From the NCBI GenBank assembly GCA_034620365.1, contig JAQGEQ010000084.1:496001-560000 (forward strand): a stretch of DNA of 64,000 bases, in the 5' to 3' direction. Below, one piece after another: positions 34,307 to 45,745 of this stretch (its first letter is position 1; every line of letters begins with the position of its first letter). The position numbers and the translations under genes are program-made. This DNA comes from Pegea sp. RAD2-039. Taxonomy: Eukaryota; Chordata; Thaliacea; Salpida; Salpidae. The notes beneath the pieces were generated by a model, which was not told the DNA's origin, made no database searches, and saw nothing but the letters and a program-made list of their open reading frames with translations.

Positions 34307-36129
34307 CTTATTTCTAAAAATTCAAGAGGGTTTGACAAATTTTTTTGTCTTAAAAATTAATTTATTAAGTTTTTATAAAAATATAACCAATTTCAAGCAG
34401 TTATTATTATTTTCCTAAATAATTAAATAAATTAAAAAGAAAAACTAAACCGACTGAAAACTATCTTGATATTTACATCTAAAGTACAACAAAATCAAAA
34501 AGTATTAAAATTAAGAAAATATTGAAAACAACTAGAGACAACAAAAAGACCTCATACAAAAAAAATGAAAAATAAAAGTACAAAAATTGATTAATTCAAA
34601 AAACTTGTATAAGAAGTTCTAGGTGCCCTGCTCAAAACAAATTTAAATTATTATTTTATCTAAATTGTATCTTAAGACTAGCTTTATGCGATTATTATGA
34701 TCCAAGCAATATAATTAAAGTCATACGAATATTAAACTAATTAAGTTTAACATGAGAAATAATTATTTCCTAGAATAAAACTTTTACATATACTTTATAG
34801 AAATTTTAAAAATATGTAAACTAGAGAAACATTGTTTGGTTGAAGATGTAGTCTAAAAAAGAGACCTATTAAGTAAAAATAATGTTCTTATCTGAAAATG
34901 ATTTTTTTTAAACTTAATTTTACGCGGTAAGATATACCTTAAATAGGGCAAAATCAAGTTTAAGCAGATTAAAAATGAACACAACTATATTGGTAAGCAC
35001 TAAATTAATTTTTTGTTAAGTAAGATTTATTAATTATCAACAGAAAACAATAAACACTTTACCTGCAAGTTTTCCAAAAATCAAAAGACTACCACTTGGC
35101 TCGAGGTTAATAGTGATTCAAGCTATTTGTTAAACTGAAGACCGCTGAATATGTGTTTGACGCTCGTCATTCAGTCATCTACAGCAGTTACACTTTAGTT
35201 GAAAAAGTTAATTATCATCATTTTTGATGCTTAATTGACCATACTGATTTTTTATTAGATACTTTTGGTCTAAGCAGGATTTAAATTAGTTTCAAATAAA
35301 AGTATTTATTGTGCTTCAATGCCGTATTCAGTTTATCTAATTCTGAAGATAGATTCAAATGAGCTTAGTAATAATTATTAATTATAGTTTTATGTTGTTG
35401 GGCCGTGGTAATATTGTTCTAAAAAGTCTTTTAATTTTAAGACTTACAGACTAACAAATATCAGTAAGAGTATTTAAATATATCTTCATAAAATTTTGTT
35501 TATTTAAGTTTTTTTCGAGATTGGATTTTTTTGAAATTGACAAGACTCACATAAGACCTTTCAAATTTAAGATTTAAATAAATAACCATAAAGCTTTGGA
35601 GATTTCATCTATTTTCAATAAACTTTTTTTGTCTTGACCTTTAAATGAATAACACGAGTTGGTTCATAATTGTGTGATCTTTGTACTAGGTTACAGATAC
35701 TCTTTGGCTTAATCTTTACAGAAACTATTTCCAACCATTAGCGTAAAAACGTTTGCACTTATATCAATGAAAATGTAAGATTAAGTTTTTTTTCAATATT
35801 TAAGCTAGAATTTGTATATCACATTTATTTTAATTTATGAAAATTAAAGCATTTAATTAATATAAGGTATTTAAGAGCTTTTGTATATAAAGAGTAGCAA
35901 GAAAACTCTAAAAACGTATACTTTTAGGCTAATTTTTAAGGCTTGTGTTTGTTTAATTATTTATCATATTCAATGCATGGCTGCAAAGAATAAATTATAT
36001 AGCTGAATTATATAGATAAAATCGAAGCTAATAAATATCACAACTATAGGGGAAAGTAAAACTTGTGACAGCGGCTCATCACGTAAATTGTATAAATTAT
36101 TTAAATTAAAATAAAACTTCTTCCTATTT
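34307..36129. other. AT-rich intergenic
   Basis: No gene recognised. A slightly CG-richer patch at about 35080-35180 has no ORF. Confidence 0.4.
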
Positions 36130-37450
36130 ATACAACCCCTTGCTGATGAAAATAAAAATTTGTATCTCAGTGATCTTAAAAAAGCTGAACTTTTGAATCT
36201 TTGCTTTCAAAAGATTTTCCAAAGACAACAATTATAAAAACACTATTCTTAAAGCGAAAAGATCTAATCTTATGGATGACCTTTTTATCACTGACTTTGA
36301 CATCTTCACTGCCTCCACAGCATGAACGACAAGTTAATACGTACACTTGGAAAAAATACCTTTCTACATTATTAAGAGATTTATCTACTCTATAATACAG
36401 CCAGCATTTCATGCCTTAAATATCTTATTCTCCTCCAGTACTTTTCCAATGAAAGAGGTCTTTATTATCCATAAAAAAAGATTGATTTAATTCCCATAAA
36501 ATAGGAACTAATTTTTTTTTCAAGTGTATGAGTTAATTTGATGTGGTGGACGACAGTGAGAATGTCAAATTCAAAACTATCCATTAGATTTGACTACTTT
36601 GCTTTAAGAATAATTTTTTGTACTTGCTGTCTTTGGTGAAGAACTTTTTAAAGTATAGGTTGAAAAGTTCAGCTACTTTAAGATCGATGAATTAAAAATT
36701 TTCATTTTTATCAATAAGGGGTTGTGGTAAAAATTATAAAGAATTTAATTTAGATTTAACAAATTTGTAGAGTTTACGTGATGAATTGCTGTAGCAAATT
36801 TTACTTTCCCTATAATCGTGCCACTTATTAGCTTCAATTTCAGATTCTTTACACTTGAGCTTATATTAAGCTTTATAGGAATTTTATAATTCAGATTTTT
36901 GTATAAGATATGCTATTAATTTAACAGTCACTTGCTGTGGGGCGGAGTTTTGTTACTGTCGGTGTGGAACAGAGATTGTGTTGGAGCAAACATTTGAATA
37001 TACTTGGTCAAAATGCAGATAAAATTATTATAAAAGACCTGTAAAGATAACCCATCATCAAGAATGTATTTACAGTTGAAAGAAGATAGATAAGTGCTAA
37101 TTTTTTTTTTTCAAAATTGGTTCTTTGGAAATTAGAATAGACCATATTATCTCTTGGTGCATTTACAGATGGTTGAAATTGGGCTATAAAAGAAACGATA
37201 AAATTGTCGCAGGTGGAAGAGAAGGAAGGCTTGACTGAACAGGATGGTAATTTGTTCAGTCCTTAAATGTTACAGAAAAAGATCTAAAACTTTTCTTTTT
37301 GACTAAGTGGGTTCATAAATACATTAAGTCAAGAAATTAGTAGCAAACATATTGGAAAAGGTGTTATTGGCAGAATCATCCAAACATGGAGATATAGTCC
37401 AATCTATATTAGAAATCTTTAACAAGTAAAAAGGATGTTACTATGCATAG
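36130..37450. mobile_element. Degenerate LINE copy C in inverted-repeat arrangement
   Basis: 36130-36475 is LINE linker sequence in plus orientation (matches the reverse complement of copy B 17000-17230, including SPPALFQ-type coding). 36530-37450 is LINE sequence in minus orientation, matching copy B on the same strand through about 17250-17560. The segments at about 36172-36330 and 36530-36690 represent the same part of the element in opposite directions, so they form an imperfect palindrome around 36500. No intact ORF. Confidence 0.6.
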
Positions 37451-40126
37451 TATTACAAATAACATTGTAGACAATGGATAACATTTATCTATTTCGAGAT
37501 GCTATCGGTGGAATATAAATAAAACAAAATTTGACTTTGGATTTCAATTTAAAAAGATCAAAACCATTTTGAGTAATGAAAAAGAATCTAAAATTCTATG
37601 AATTTTTTTAAAGTTACTTTTTATAATATAAACAAATATATTCTCTTTGGTTATAATTTTATAATTGGGATTCATTTTAAGACATTACGCAGCTTTTATT
37701 TCAATCATAATCGAAATTCTAGGATTGTTATATCATACTACTTATTTATTGTTCTTTTATGAGGCAAACTATTTTTGTCATTTAAAAAATGCTACAACTA
37801 TAGCTATGTAAGATAGATAAGAGCTGATAACCTCAAAAAGCATTGATTAAAGAGAAAATAGCAAATAATGTTTGGTAAGTACTTTTTTCAAACTTTCTGA
37901 AGTAGTGATTTATTATTAAAATAAGAAGCATCTGCCTTAAACTTTAAACTATAGTAGCTTTAAACTTATATCTTGAAATAATTTAATTGTTGAGATTGGA
38001 TTAAACTTTTCGTTATTGAAATTTAATTCATAAAAATGAAAAAATAAAGTATTTTGTTAATGAAAATCAAAGAAAAAACTACCTAAAAACTTTAAGTAGT
38101 GAAAATATTTTACCGACAATAATTGTAGGTGGTTTCCCTATTCTAGTGTTTTAAGATCAGCTAAAGTTGAAGCTTTTATCTATACTTATTCAAACTATAC
38201 GCCTAATTCAAATATTTACATACTAGAGTGCATTTAAAGTCGTTTTAAATATATAGTCTCTATTTTCTGCGCTCTGTTTTTATCTATTCAAAATTTAAAT
38301 AGATTTTGTTTATAAAATTCTCTAATCATGAAAAATTTGATAATTTGTAAAGCTTTTTTTCTGAATGTGGCTTGATTAATATCTTTTATTTTTTTACTGT
38401 AATGGGTGTAATACTTTAATTGCTCAATTATTTTTAATATTATAATGATAATTTATCAAATATTTTTGTATGATAACTACTAGCTACAAAGGTTGACTAA
38501 CTGAATGAAAATGAAAAATTATTTGTTCATTTGTTGACTTTTCTTATTTTTGTTGATGGTGCTTAGTGAACTTTATGTTCATTTTTATTTACTCAAGTTA
38601 AACAATTAAGCTTTGAACTTAGCACTCTGTACGAAAATTTATTTCAATTCTTTTAAATAACAAATATAATAAGTATTAGCTTTAGAAAGTATTTTTATCT
38701 ATATTAAGCTGTTCTTTCATCTTTAGCTTTTACTTATTTGTTTGATTTTTTTAATGTTGCTTTTTTAGATATTTAACAGTTTGACTGATGTTAAAGATAT
38801 TATAAATTAATAATATAATGTTTATATATTCCACTTATAAAGTTATTAAAGAATGAAATATTTAGATAATTATTAAAATCTAAAAATTAATCTTAAAACT
38901 TGTTTGTTCATTGTTTGATTTTTCTAAATCTCTATAGTTTAAAAAAAGGTAAATTTTCACTCACTTAAAAAATTGTTCTTGTAAGAAGTTCAATTAATTG
39001 TATATATCTGATTTTGGCTAGCCATATCTCAAAGGTCTTTATTGATTGCACAAAAATGTTAATCATTTAATAAATTTTTCTATTTTGGGAGTTTTTTTTT
39101 TAAATTGATTGAGTTCAGATTATATAGAAAATAAAAACAATTTATTAAAACTTATTTTAATGATTTGGCATGAATTGTTTACTGATACTTTATATTTGGA
39201 GTTTTTATGTTTTTTTTATCAGATTTGATAGGAAACTGAAAGTTTTTTTTGCAATTATAGACAATTTCTATGTTGATGTTTTGTAATCAATCTTGAATAA
39301 TTTTTTTATTGTTTTGAATTTGGTTTTATTACAATGTTTCTTGCAATTTAAAAGTTAGATTTGCTGTTTATATTTTTTAAGTTATTACTTTTTTGTCAAA
39401 ATAACTTTTTAATTTATTTGATATTTTTTATGTTATCTTTAAATAATTTTTATTTTAAGTAAACTTTTTGTTTAAATAACTTTTTTCAACATTTGAATAT
39501 TCAAATTATAATTTTTATTATTTATTTTCTATTTTTTAGTCAATAATTCTAAATAGTATATTTTGATGGTCTCATAAAATAATTTATTGTGTTTTATGAT
39601 ATTTTATACTTCTTATTATTAACGTATTTCAACTTTTGCACTTATATATCTATTTTGCATTAAAAAGTTTTTTATTATTAGTTGACAAAGTATTAGATTT
39701 TTCTTATCTCTGCAGATTAGCAAACTAATTATAAGATAAGTTTTAGTTGCATTAAACATTCTTTAACTTTAAGGCAATATGTCATAACATATTTACTCAT
39801 TTCTTTTTATTAGTTGTTTGCATTTATTTGTATGAATCAATATTATGACATAAGTTCTTTTTTAATGTTTATATTGATGGTCTCATCTTAATCTATAAAA
39901 TGTATCTATTTTATTAGTTTTTATTCACAAATAAAAGACTAGAAAGTTTTAAAAAGTGATAATTTTTTATCTACTTTATGAATAATGTTATCAGTAGCTG
40001 ATAATAAGTAGTTATAAGATAAGCTAACCTTCTTATGTTTTATTTTTATCTCTTCAAATATTAGATACATTTTCCAGCTTAATAAAACAAACTATTTTGA
40101 TTTATTTTAATAGTTTCAGTCACTGA
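37451..40126. other. AT-rich intergenic upstream of CEPT1-like gene
   Basis: T-rich sequence with no recognisable gene. An acceptor-like TTTTAATAGTTTCAG ends at 40119, seven nt before the CEPT1-like ATG. Confidence 0.45.
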
Positions 40127-41254
40127 ATGATGGAAGTTCTAAATAACCAACAACTCAAACGCCTAGAAACCCACAAGTACAGTGCCACTGGTAGTTCACT
40201 GGTAGAACCTTACTTTCAAATCTATTGGAGATGGTTAGTTAATTTCTGTCCACTTTGGTTAGCACCAAATGCTATCACCATCATTGGCTTACTTATCAAC
40301 CTACTAACCTCTCTTCTTCTTATACTATATTGTCCAACTGCTACTGAGTCAGCACCTAATTGGGTTTATGCTATCAATGGTGTTGGTTTGTTTATTTATC
40401 AATCATTAGATGCAATTGATGGTAAGCAAGCAAGAAGAACTGGTTCTTCAACACCACTTGGTGAATTATTTGATCATGGTTGCGATTCCATTTCAACTGT
40501 TTTAGTGGCGATAGCATTTTCTATCACTTTGAAAATAGGGGAATACCCATGGATTATGACAATGATGTGTTTATCCTCTTTTTTCACATTTTATTTCGGT
40601 CATTGGTCTGCATATGTAACTGGAACGCTACAATTTGGCTTATTTGATGTCACTGAGGTGCAAATCACTACTATCGCTGGATTTTTATTGACTGCGTATT
40701 TTGGACCGAATATTTGGTTGACAACTTTGCCAATTCTTGATATACCTCTGCAGCTTCTGATGTCAGTGGTTCTTGCCATGGGATGCCTCATCACTTATGT
40801 CCGATTCACAAAAGTCATTTTTCACGGAGGTTGTGGTCAAAACGGGTCAACTGTTGCTAATACTAGTGTCTTGTCTCCATTTGTTAATATTGCAGTTGTC
40901 ATGGCTTTTGCTTGTTGTATAGCAAGTCAGTCGAAAAGTTTGCTTCTACACAAGCATCCTGTTTTGTTTCTTTTTTTTATTGGAATTATATCAGCAAAAG
41001 TAACGAACCGAATAATAGTTGCTCATATGACAAAAAGTGAGTTACAAGTGTTGGATCCTTCTTTACTTGGGCCATTCTCTTTGTTTATAAACCAATATTT
41101 TGGTACTTTATGCAATGAGTATGTTCTCTTATGGATTTTCTTTATTTACTCTGTAATAGATTTAGCACATTATCTTAAAATAACGTACAATCAAATTGCT
41201 GACCATTTGCAAGTCTACATATTTTCACTAGAAAAACGAGATAAATCCGCTTGA
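40127..41254 (+). CDS. CEPT1: Choline/ethanolamine phosphotransferase (CEPT1/CHPT1 family), intronless
   Basis: Last step of the Kennedy pathway: transfers phosphocholine or phosphoethanolamine from its CDP form to diacylglycerol in ER/Golgi membranes. 375 aa, single exon, close to the family length of about 400. The CDP-alcohol phosphotransferase signature is complete: DGKQARR, then LGELFDHGCD, with all Asp residues. Other family landmarks are LKRLETHKYSATGSSLVEP, YCPTATE, GLFIYQSLDAIDG, SAYVTGTLQFG, NGSTVANTSVLSPF and VAHMTKSE. About ten TM segments. Choline versus ethanolamine specificity cannot be read from sequence. The lack of introns is odd in a window where similar-length genes have 10-20; a retrocopy origin is possible. 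ATG 40127 is followed by a second ATG. Confidence 0.93.
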   Translation: MMEVLNNQQLKRLETHKYSATGSSLVEPYFQIYWRWLVNFCPLWLAPNAITIIGLLINLLTSLLLILYCPTATESAPNWVYAINGVGLFIYQSLDAIDGKQARRTGSSTPLGELFDHGCDSISTVLVAIAFSITLKIGEYPWIMTMMCLSSFFTFYFGHWSAYVTGTLQFGLFDVTEVQITTIAGFLLTAYFGPNIWLTTLPILDIPLQLLMSVVLAMGCLITYVRFTKVIFHGGCGQNGSTVANTSVLSPFVNIAVVMAFACCIASQSKSLLLHKHPVLFLFFIGIISAKVTNRIIVAHMTKSELQVLDPSLLGPFSLFINQYFGTLCNEYVLLWIFFIYSVIDLAHYLKITYNQIADHLQVYIFSLEKRDKSA

Positions 41255-44200
41255 AATAAGTCTGAACTGAAATGTTGTGTGTATCTTCTCTCAGAGTTTA
41301 TTATGCAAGTGAAGAAAATGCTTTAACTTTTGGTGGTTATCTTTAATCAGTTTGTAAAAGTAAAGATCTCTGTTTGTAATTTGTGAGATGGTATATGTAA
41401 ATATTGTTTCAACTCTTCACAACTTTATAAACTCTTTTTTATTTGAGAAATTGATTTTCAATATTTTGAGGAGCAGAACTTTACATACGTATGTCACCAC
41501 TCCATGTGACCTCATCACATTCTTTTTTAATTTGTTTTCTTTTTGCTAATTTATAGCTCGTTATTAATCTTTCTTAAAGCATGTGAATAAATTTTTTCAT
41601 TGTTTTTCATTTAACAAATTGTTAAATTGCTTGACGTCCTTGAAATTTATAGCTGGTTTTTAAATTTTGTCATTAAAGGTAAGTTTCAATTACTGCGTTT
41701 TCTAGCAGTTATCAGTAAAACAGAATTGGCTGATGTATCATTTGATTCGCTCGATATTTGATACAAATAAGCGATTTTATGTTCATCTGCATGGCCTCAA
41801 ATTGATTTTCAATAAAATAGAAACTCGTTAATAAACATCTACTCTAAGAAAATCAAGAATACATTAGCAAATCTAAATAAAGAAATTATTTAACATTTTT
41901 TTATGTATTTTAGGAACTTTTCTAATCTACTTATAACTTACTTCTAATTTAAGAATATTCTTGAAAACAAAAGTTTTATTCATCTTGAAAGTTTGAAATT
42001 AAGAATTTACTGATTTCTTTTTGTTTAAAACTTTCCAGAACCTTAATCATATAAAAACCCCTTTTTTCATTTGTGATGACGTCAGAATTAATCGTTTGCT
42101 TTTTGGTCATCCAAATAAAGCTTAGTGACAAAATCATAAAATGTGAAATTATAAAAGTAATAGTTTTTTTAATTAGTTCAAAATGACTTTTGGCTGCATT
42201 CAAGTAATTAAAGTGTTTCATAAATTAATAATTGTAAAATAATTAAAGTTTTTCTTTATTAGCTATAAACCAGAAGTATTAGCTGCTTTTTTAAAATTAA
42301 TTTATTTTTAAGATTTCAAAATCAGATTGATGAAATTTTATTAATATTATTTTTTAATAACCTTTTTTAACTAATCAATTTTTTTTACAAAAGTTTAATA
42401 ATCACAAAACAATCTAAAGTTTTATAGTTAGATAAAAAGTAAAATAATAAAAAGAATTTTCAAATAAAACTTTACGGAAGCAATATTTCAACACATTACT
42501 AAATAGTTGGTTTGTTTTAGTCAGTAATAAAAACATTCACGATTGAAATTCTAATAATTTAAAAACCACATGAACGTTTTGACAGAAAAAATAAGTCAAG
42601 TAACCTATAAAAATGTCTTCTAAATTTATTTTTGACAATTAATGAGTTATTTCGGTCGAAAACTGGTTTGTAGAAAGTTCAAGTATAACTTTTATTCAAG
42701 GTAATTGGTTTGAACAGTTAGCTTGACAAATCGAATAAGTTAAAGGCGGAATAGAAACTTCCTGTATGTTTAATATACCAAAGATTTAAAGTATTTTGAC
42801 ATCGTTGAAATAGTTAATAATTAGTGATTTTGTTATTTGCAAAAAAAAACATTTTTCAAAGAAGTTTGTTTTTAATCAATTTATTAATATTTTCAAATAA
42901 AGTTTCAAAAGAAGCTGCAGAAAAATATAATTTTTATTTATTAAATAAATTTCAAAAACTCATCGATTTTCATTATATTTGTAAACTATGAATTTAATAG
43001 GCATCATGTAAGTGATGTATACAAGCGAATCAAAAAAGTTTTTCTATCTTAGGAAATGATGAAATTCCTGTTGTACGACTTGTCGAATTAAGTAAAAGTT
43101 GTATTCGACAATACAATGATTCATATGTTTAGTTTTTGTTTACAAAATCTATGAATTTATTTACTCAAGTATTTAATGTAGTATTTGATAATTCTAACGA
43201 TAAAAACAAAGACTGGTTCCAATAAGATGCTTAGATTTTTGTTTTGTAGAAAAATGTTCCTTCATTGATTTATTATAAAAATATAAAAGGCTTTTTTGAG
43301 CAATTTTTAGAGTGTTATAGATTTTTATTTGTCTAGAATCTATTAATAGTTCTTTTAGTAAAATATTGTTATTTACTGTTTTAAATTAAATGATGACTGT
43401 TCTACAAATTAGAAGCTGTATGAGAACCAAAATCTGGTTTTCTTTTACTGATACCAATTTTTTATCAACTTCAAACCATTGAATTACAGAGAAAATAGAT
43501 AGTATAAAAATACAAATAGTTACTTTTATACTTTCGAGTTTTGCTTAGTTTCAAATGTAGCTACAACATTTATGTCTGATTGAAATTAAAGTAAAACAAC
43601 CTAAAAATGTAATTTAAGATTATTATAAAAGATGTTTAAAAAAATTCAATATAATTAAAAAAAGCTTCGTTTCATTTCATAAGTACGCACGCCAGTTGAA
43701 TGATTTGGGTAATATTAAATAAACTTGGCTAAACGTTCATTTATAATTTTTTAAATCTAACATATTTGATGTGAAAAATCCTGCTTCTAAATCACTTTCT
43801 TGAAGAAAACTAGAAATGATTGAGAAAGCTTCTCCATCAAAAGTTTAAAAAAGTAGAAAATTGTTTTGGAAAATATGGTAAATAGCTTTAACAACCTTAA
43901 ACTGATTATATTTGTAACCTATTTGAATCGAAGTGAAAATTATAAGCTTTTAATTTATTTGTAATATTAGTTGTTCAAAAAATCTTTCACAGAAGTTATG
44001 AGCCAATCAGAAGCCATGTAACTTTGAATTTAGATGTCTGAAGTCAGATGACGCATACCCTGAATCGCCTATAAGCAGAAGTGTGACTTTAATATGATTA
44101 TTAGTAAAATGAAAAAGTATTCATAAAAAAACAACTTATCTAAGAAATAAAGCTGTGAAAGTTCAAAACAACTTATGGTTAAATTTAAAGTATTTTCGTA

Positions 44201-45049
44201 AGAGGAACTAACCAGTAACAAACAAACTTTTCTGCCTCCAAAATGTGAAAAAGGGAGTAGGCTAAGATATGTTCGAAAGTATTTGTTAGTACAAAAAATA
44301 TTAGGAATTTCTTCGGAAGTATAATGAAGAAATCACTTGTTTGAGTACTTATCTAATTGATTAATAATCTTGATCATTCTATAAGTGAAATATTTTAAAT
44401 TATCAACTTATGTTAACAGTGTTTAGTATAAACATTAGATTTGCAGCTATCTAACACCGTCTGTAAAAGTGGCTTTTGAAAATTAAGTTTTGTTGTTTTT
44501 GAAAAAAAACTTATGAATCATCTTTCAATATTTATATATAAACTTTTATTATTGAATTAATGGTCTTACATGTTCACTCAATATACTTTTTTTATATAAA
44601 AATATTTTTCAAGAAGATTTCGATGACGTCAAAATTGAGAAATATTAATAAAGATGGCTTCTGTCATATGCCCTTTTTAGACTTCAAACATTTATAAAGA
44701 ACAATTTCCTCAGTTTTACCAAATCTAGAAATTAGGGTATTTTGATACTGTAATTTTAAAAACTTTTTTTTAAGTTCGCGAACAACAGCTTTCTTAATAT
44801 GATTTTATTAAAGAAATATAGACACGGTACACATAATACATATTATTCGAGCTATGTCAAAGCTTTTATAAAATTATATTTTACTTTGTTTAGTAATTTT
44901 TTGGATACGTATTGATTCGATAAAATATTGAAGTAAGCTCAATACATTTTTGTCAAATTAAAAACCTAAAAAATAAGTAAAATGTGAAATTTTATCAGCG
45001 AAACGATCTTTCCAAAAAACAAAGCTAATTTTCAGCTTACATGAAAAAT
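41255..45049. other. CEPT1-like 3' flank and AT-rich intergenic
   Basis: No repeat array or confident gene. Two isolated TGACGTCA copies lie at about 42075 and 44622. The only ORF of note is at 41976-42221 (-), listed separately. Confidence 0.45.
41976..42221 (-). CDS. Possible small single-TM protein, unverified
   Basis: ATG-started ORF of 81 aa with one hydrophobic segment (TITFIISHFMILSLSFIWM) followed by a basic/amphipathic tail. The layout resembles small mitochondrial or ER membrane proteins, but I recognise no family. In AT-rich DNA such an ORF can arise by chance. Confidence 0.18.
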   Translation of the reverse strand: MKHFNYLNAAKSHFELIKKTITFIISHFMILSLSFIWMTKKQTINSDVITNEKRGFYMIKVLESFKQKEISKFLISNFQDE

Positions 45050-45745
45050 CAAAAAAACATTCCCCGGCAAATATATTTCTGATATCTTCTACAGACCACT
45101 GAAAAATAAAATATAAAGGGATCTAGTGAAAAAGATAACAAAAAAGATCTACCTCTTCGTCTAATGTTGCTGTAGATATCACAATTAACCACATATGTTC
45201 CTTTCTCTGTTCTATTACAAAATTTTCTCATGAGTATAGGCACCTGAGAGCTTCGTCTCTCACGATCTTTCACCCCTAAAAGAAATCAAGGACTTGGTTG
45301 AGGTTGATGTAAGCACACTTACCTCCCCAAGAAGCTTCAGCAAAATTGTTTTCACTAGACGGTATCTACAACTCAACAAATTATTTAACTAAAATAATAA
45401 ATTTTCATTAATACCTGAAGCAACAGTTCCTGGTTCCTTTCTTTCGTTTCTCCTTGACAAATAATAAGAAAAAAACAAATAGATAAAGTTACCTTTAACA
45501 TCATCCTTTTTATTTTATTCACAAATTGCCTTAAAATGAAAAATCAATTGTCGGTAAAGTAGTTGTAGAACAGAAGTTACAAATGAAACTTTTCCTCAAT
45601 CAGAAAATATAAGTATTAAACTATAGTCATGTGACTATCAGAGGAAGAAAGGCTTAAGAAAGTGAACTTGATGAATGTTTCAACTTATTTCTCAACAAAA
45701 CCTGTAAAGTCACGCGCTTTAAAGTAAACTGAAATAAATAAACAT
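45050..45745 (-). other. Unresolved multi-exon candidate gene
   Basis: Minus-strand series of short segments bounded by good splice sites: about 45741-45715 (between TTATTTCAG and GTTTTG), 45533-45497 (between TTTTAAG and GTAACT), a segment after TTGTCAAG ending at GTATTA, one after GTTGTAG ending at GTAAGT, one after TTCTTTTAG ending at GTAGAT, and a last one after TTTTTCAG. Two readings are open through the last exons: one gives FCNRTEKGTYVVNCDIY and ends at 45049; the other gives STATLDEE then WSVEDIRNIFAG. I cannot join all segments in one phase and do not recognise either protein. It may be a real small gene, an untranslated RNA or a decayed gene. Confidence 0.3.
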
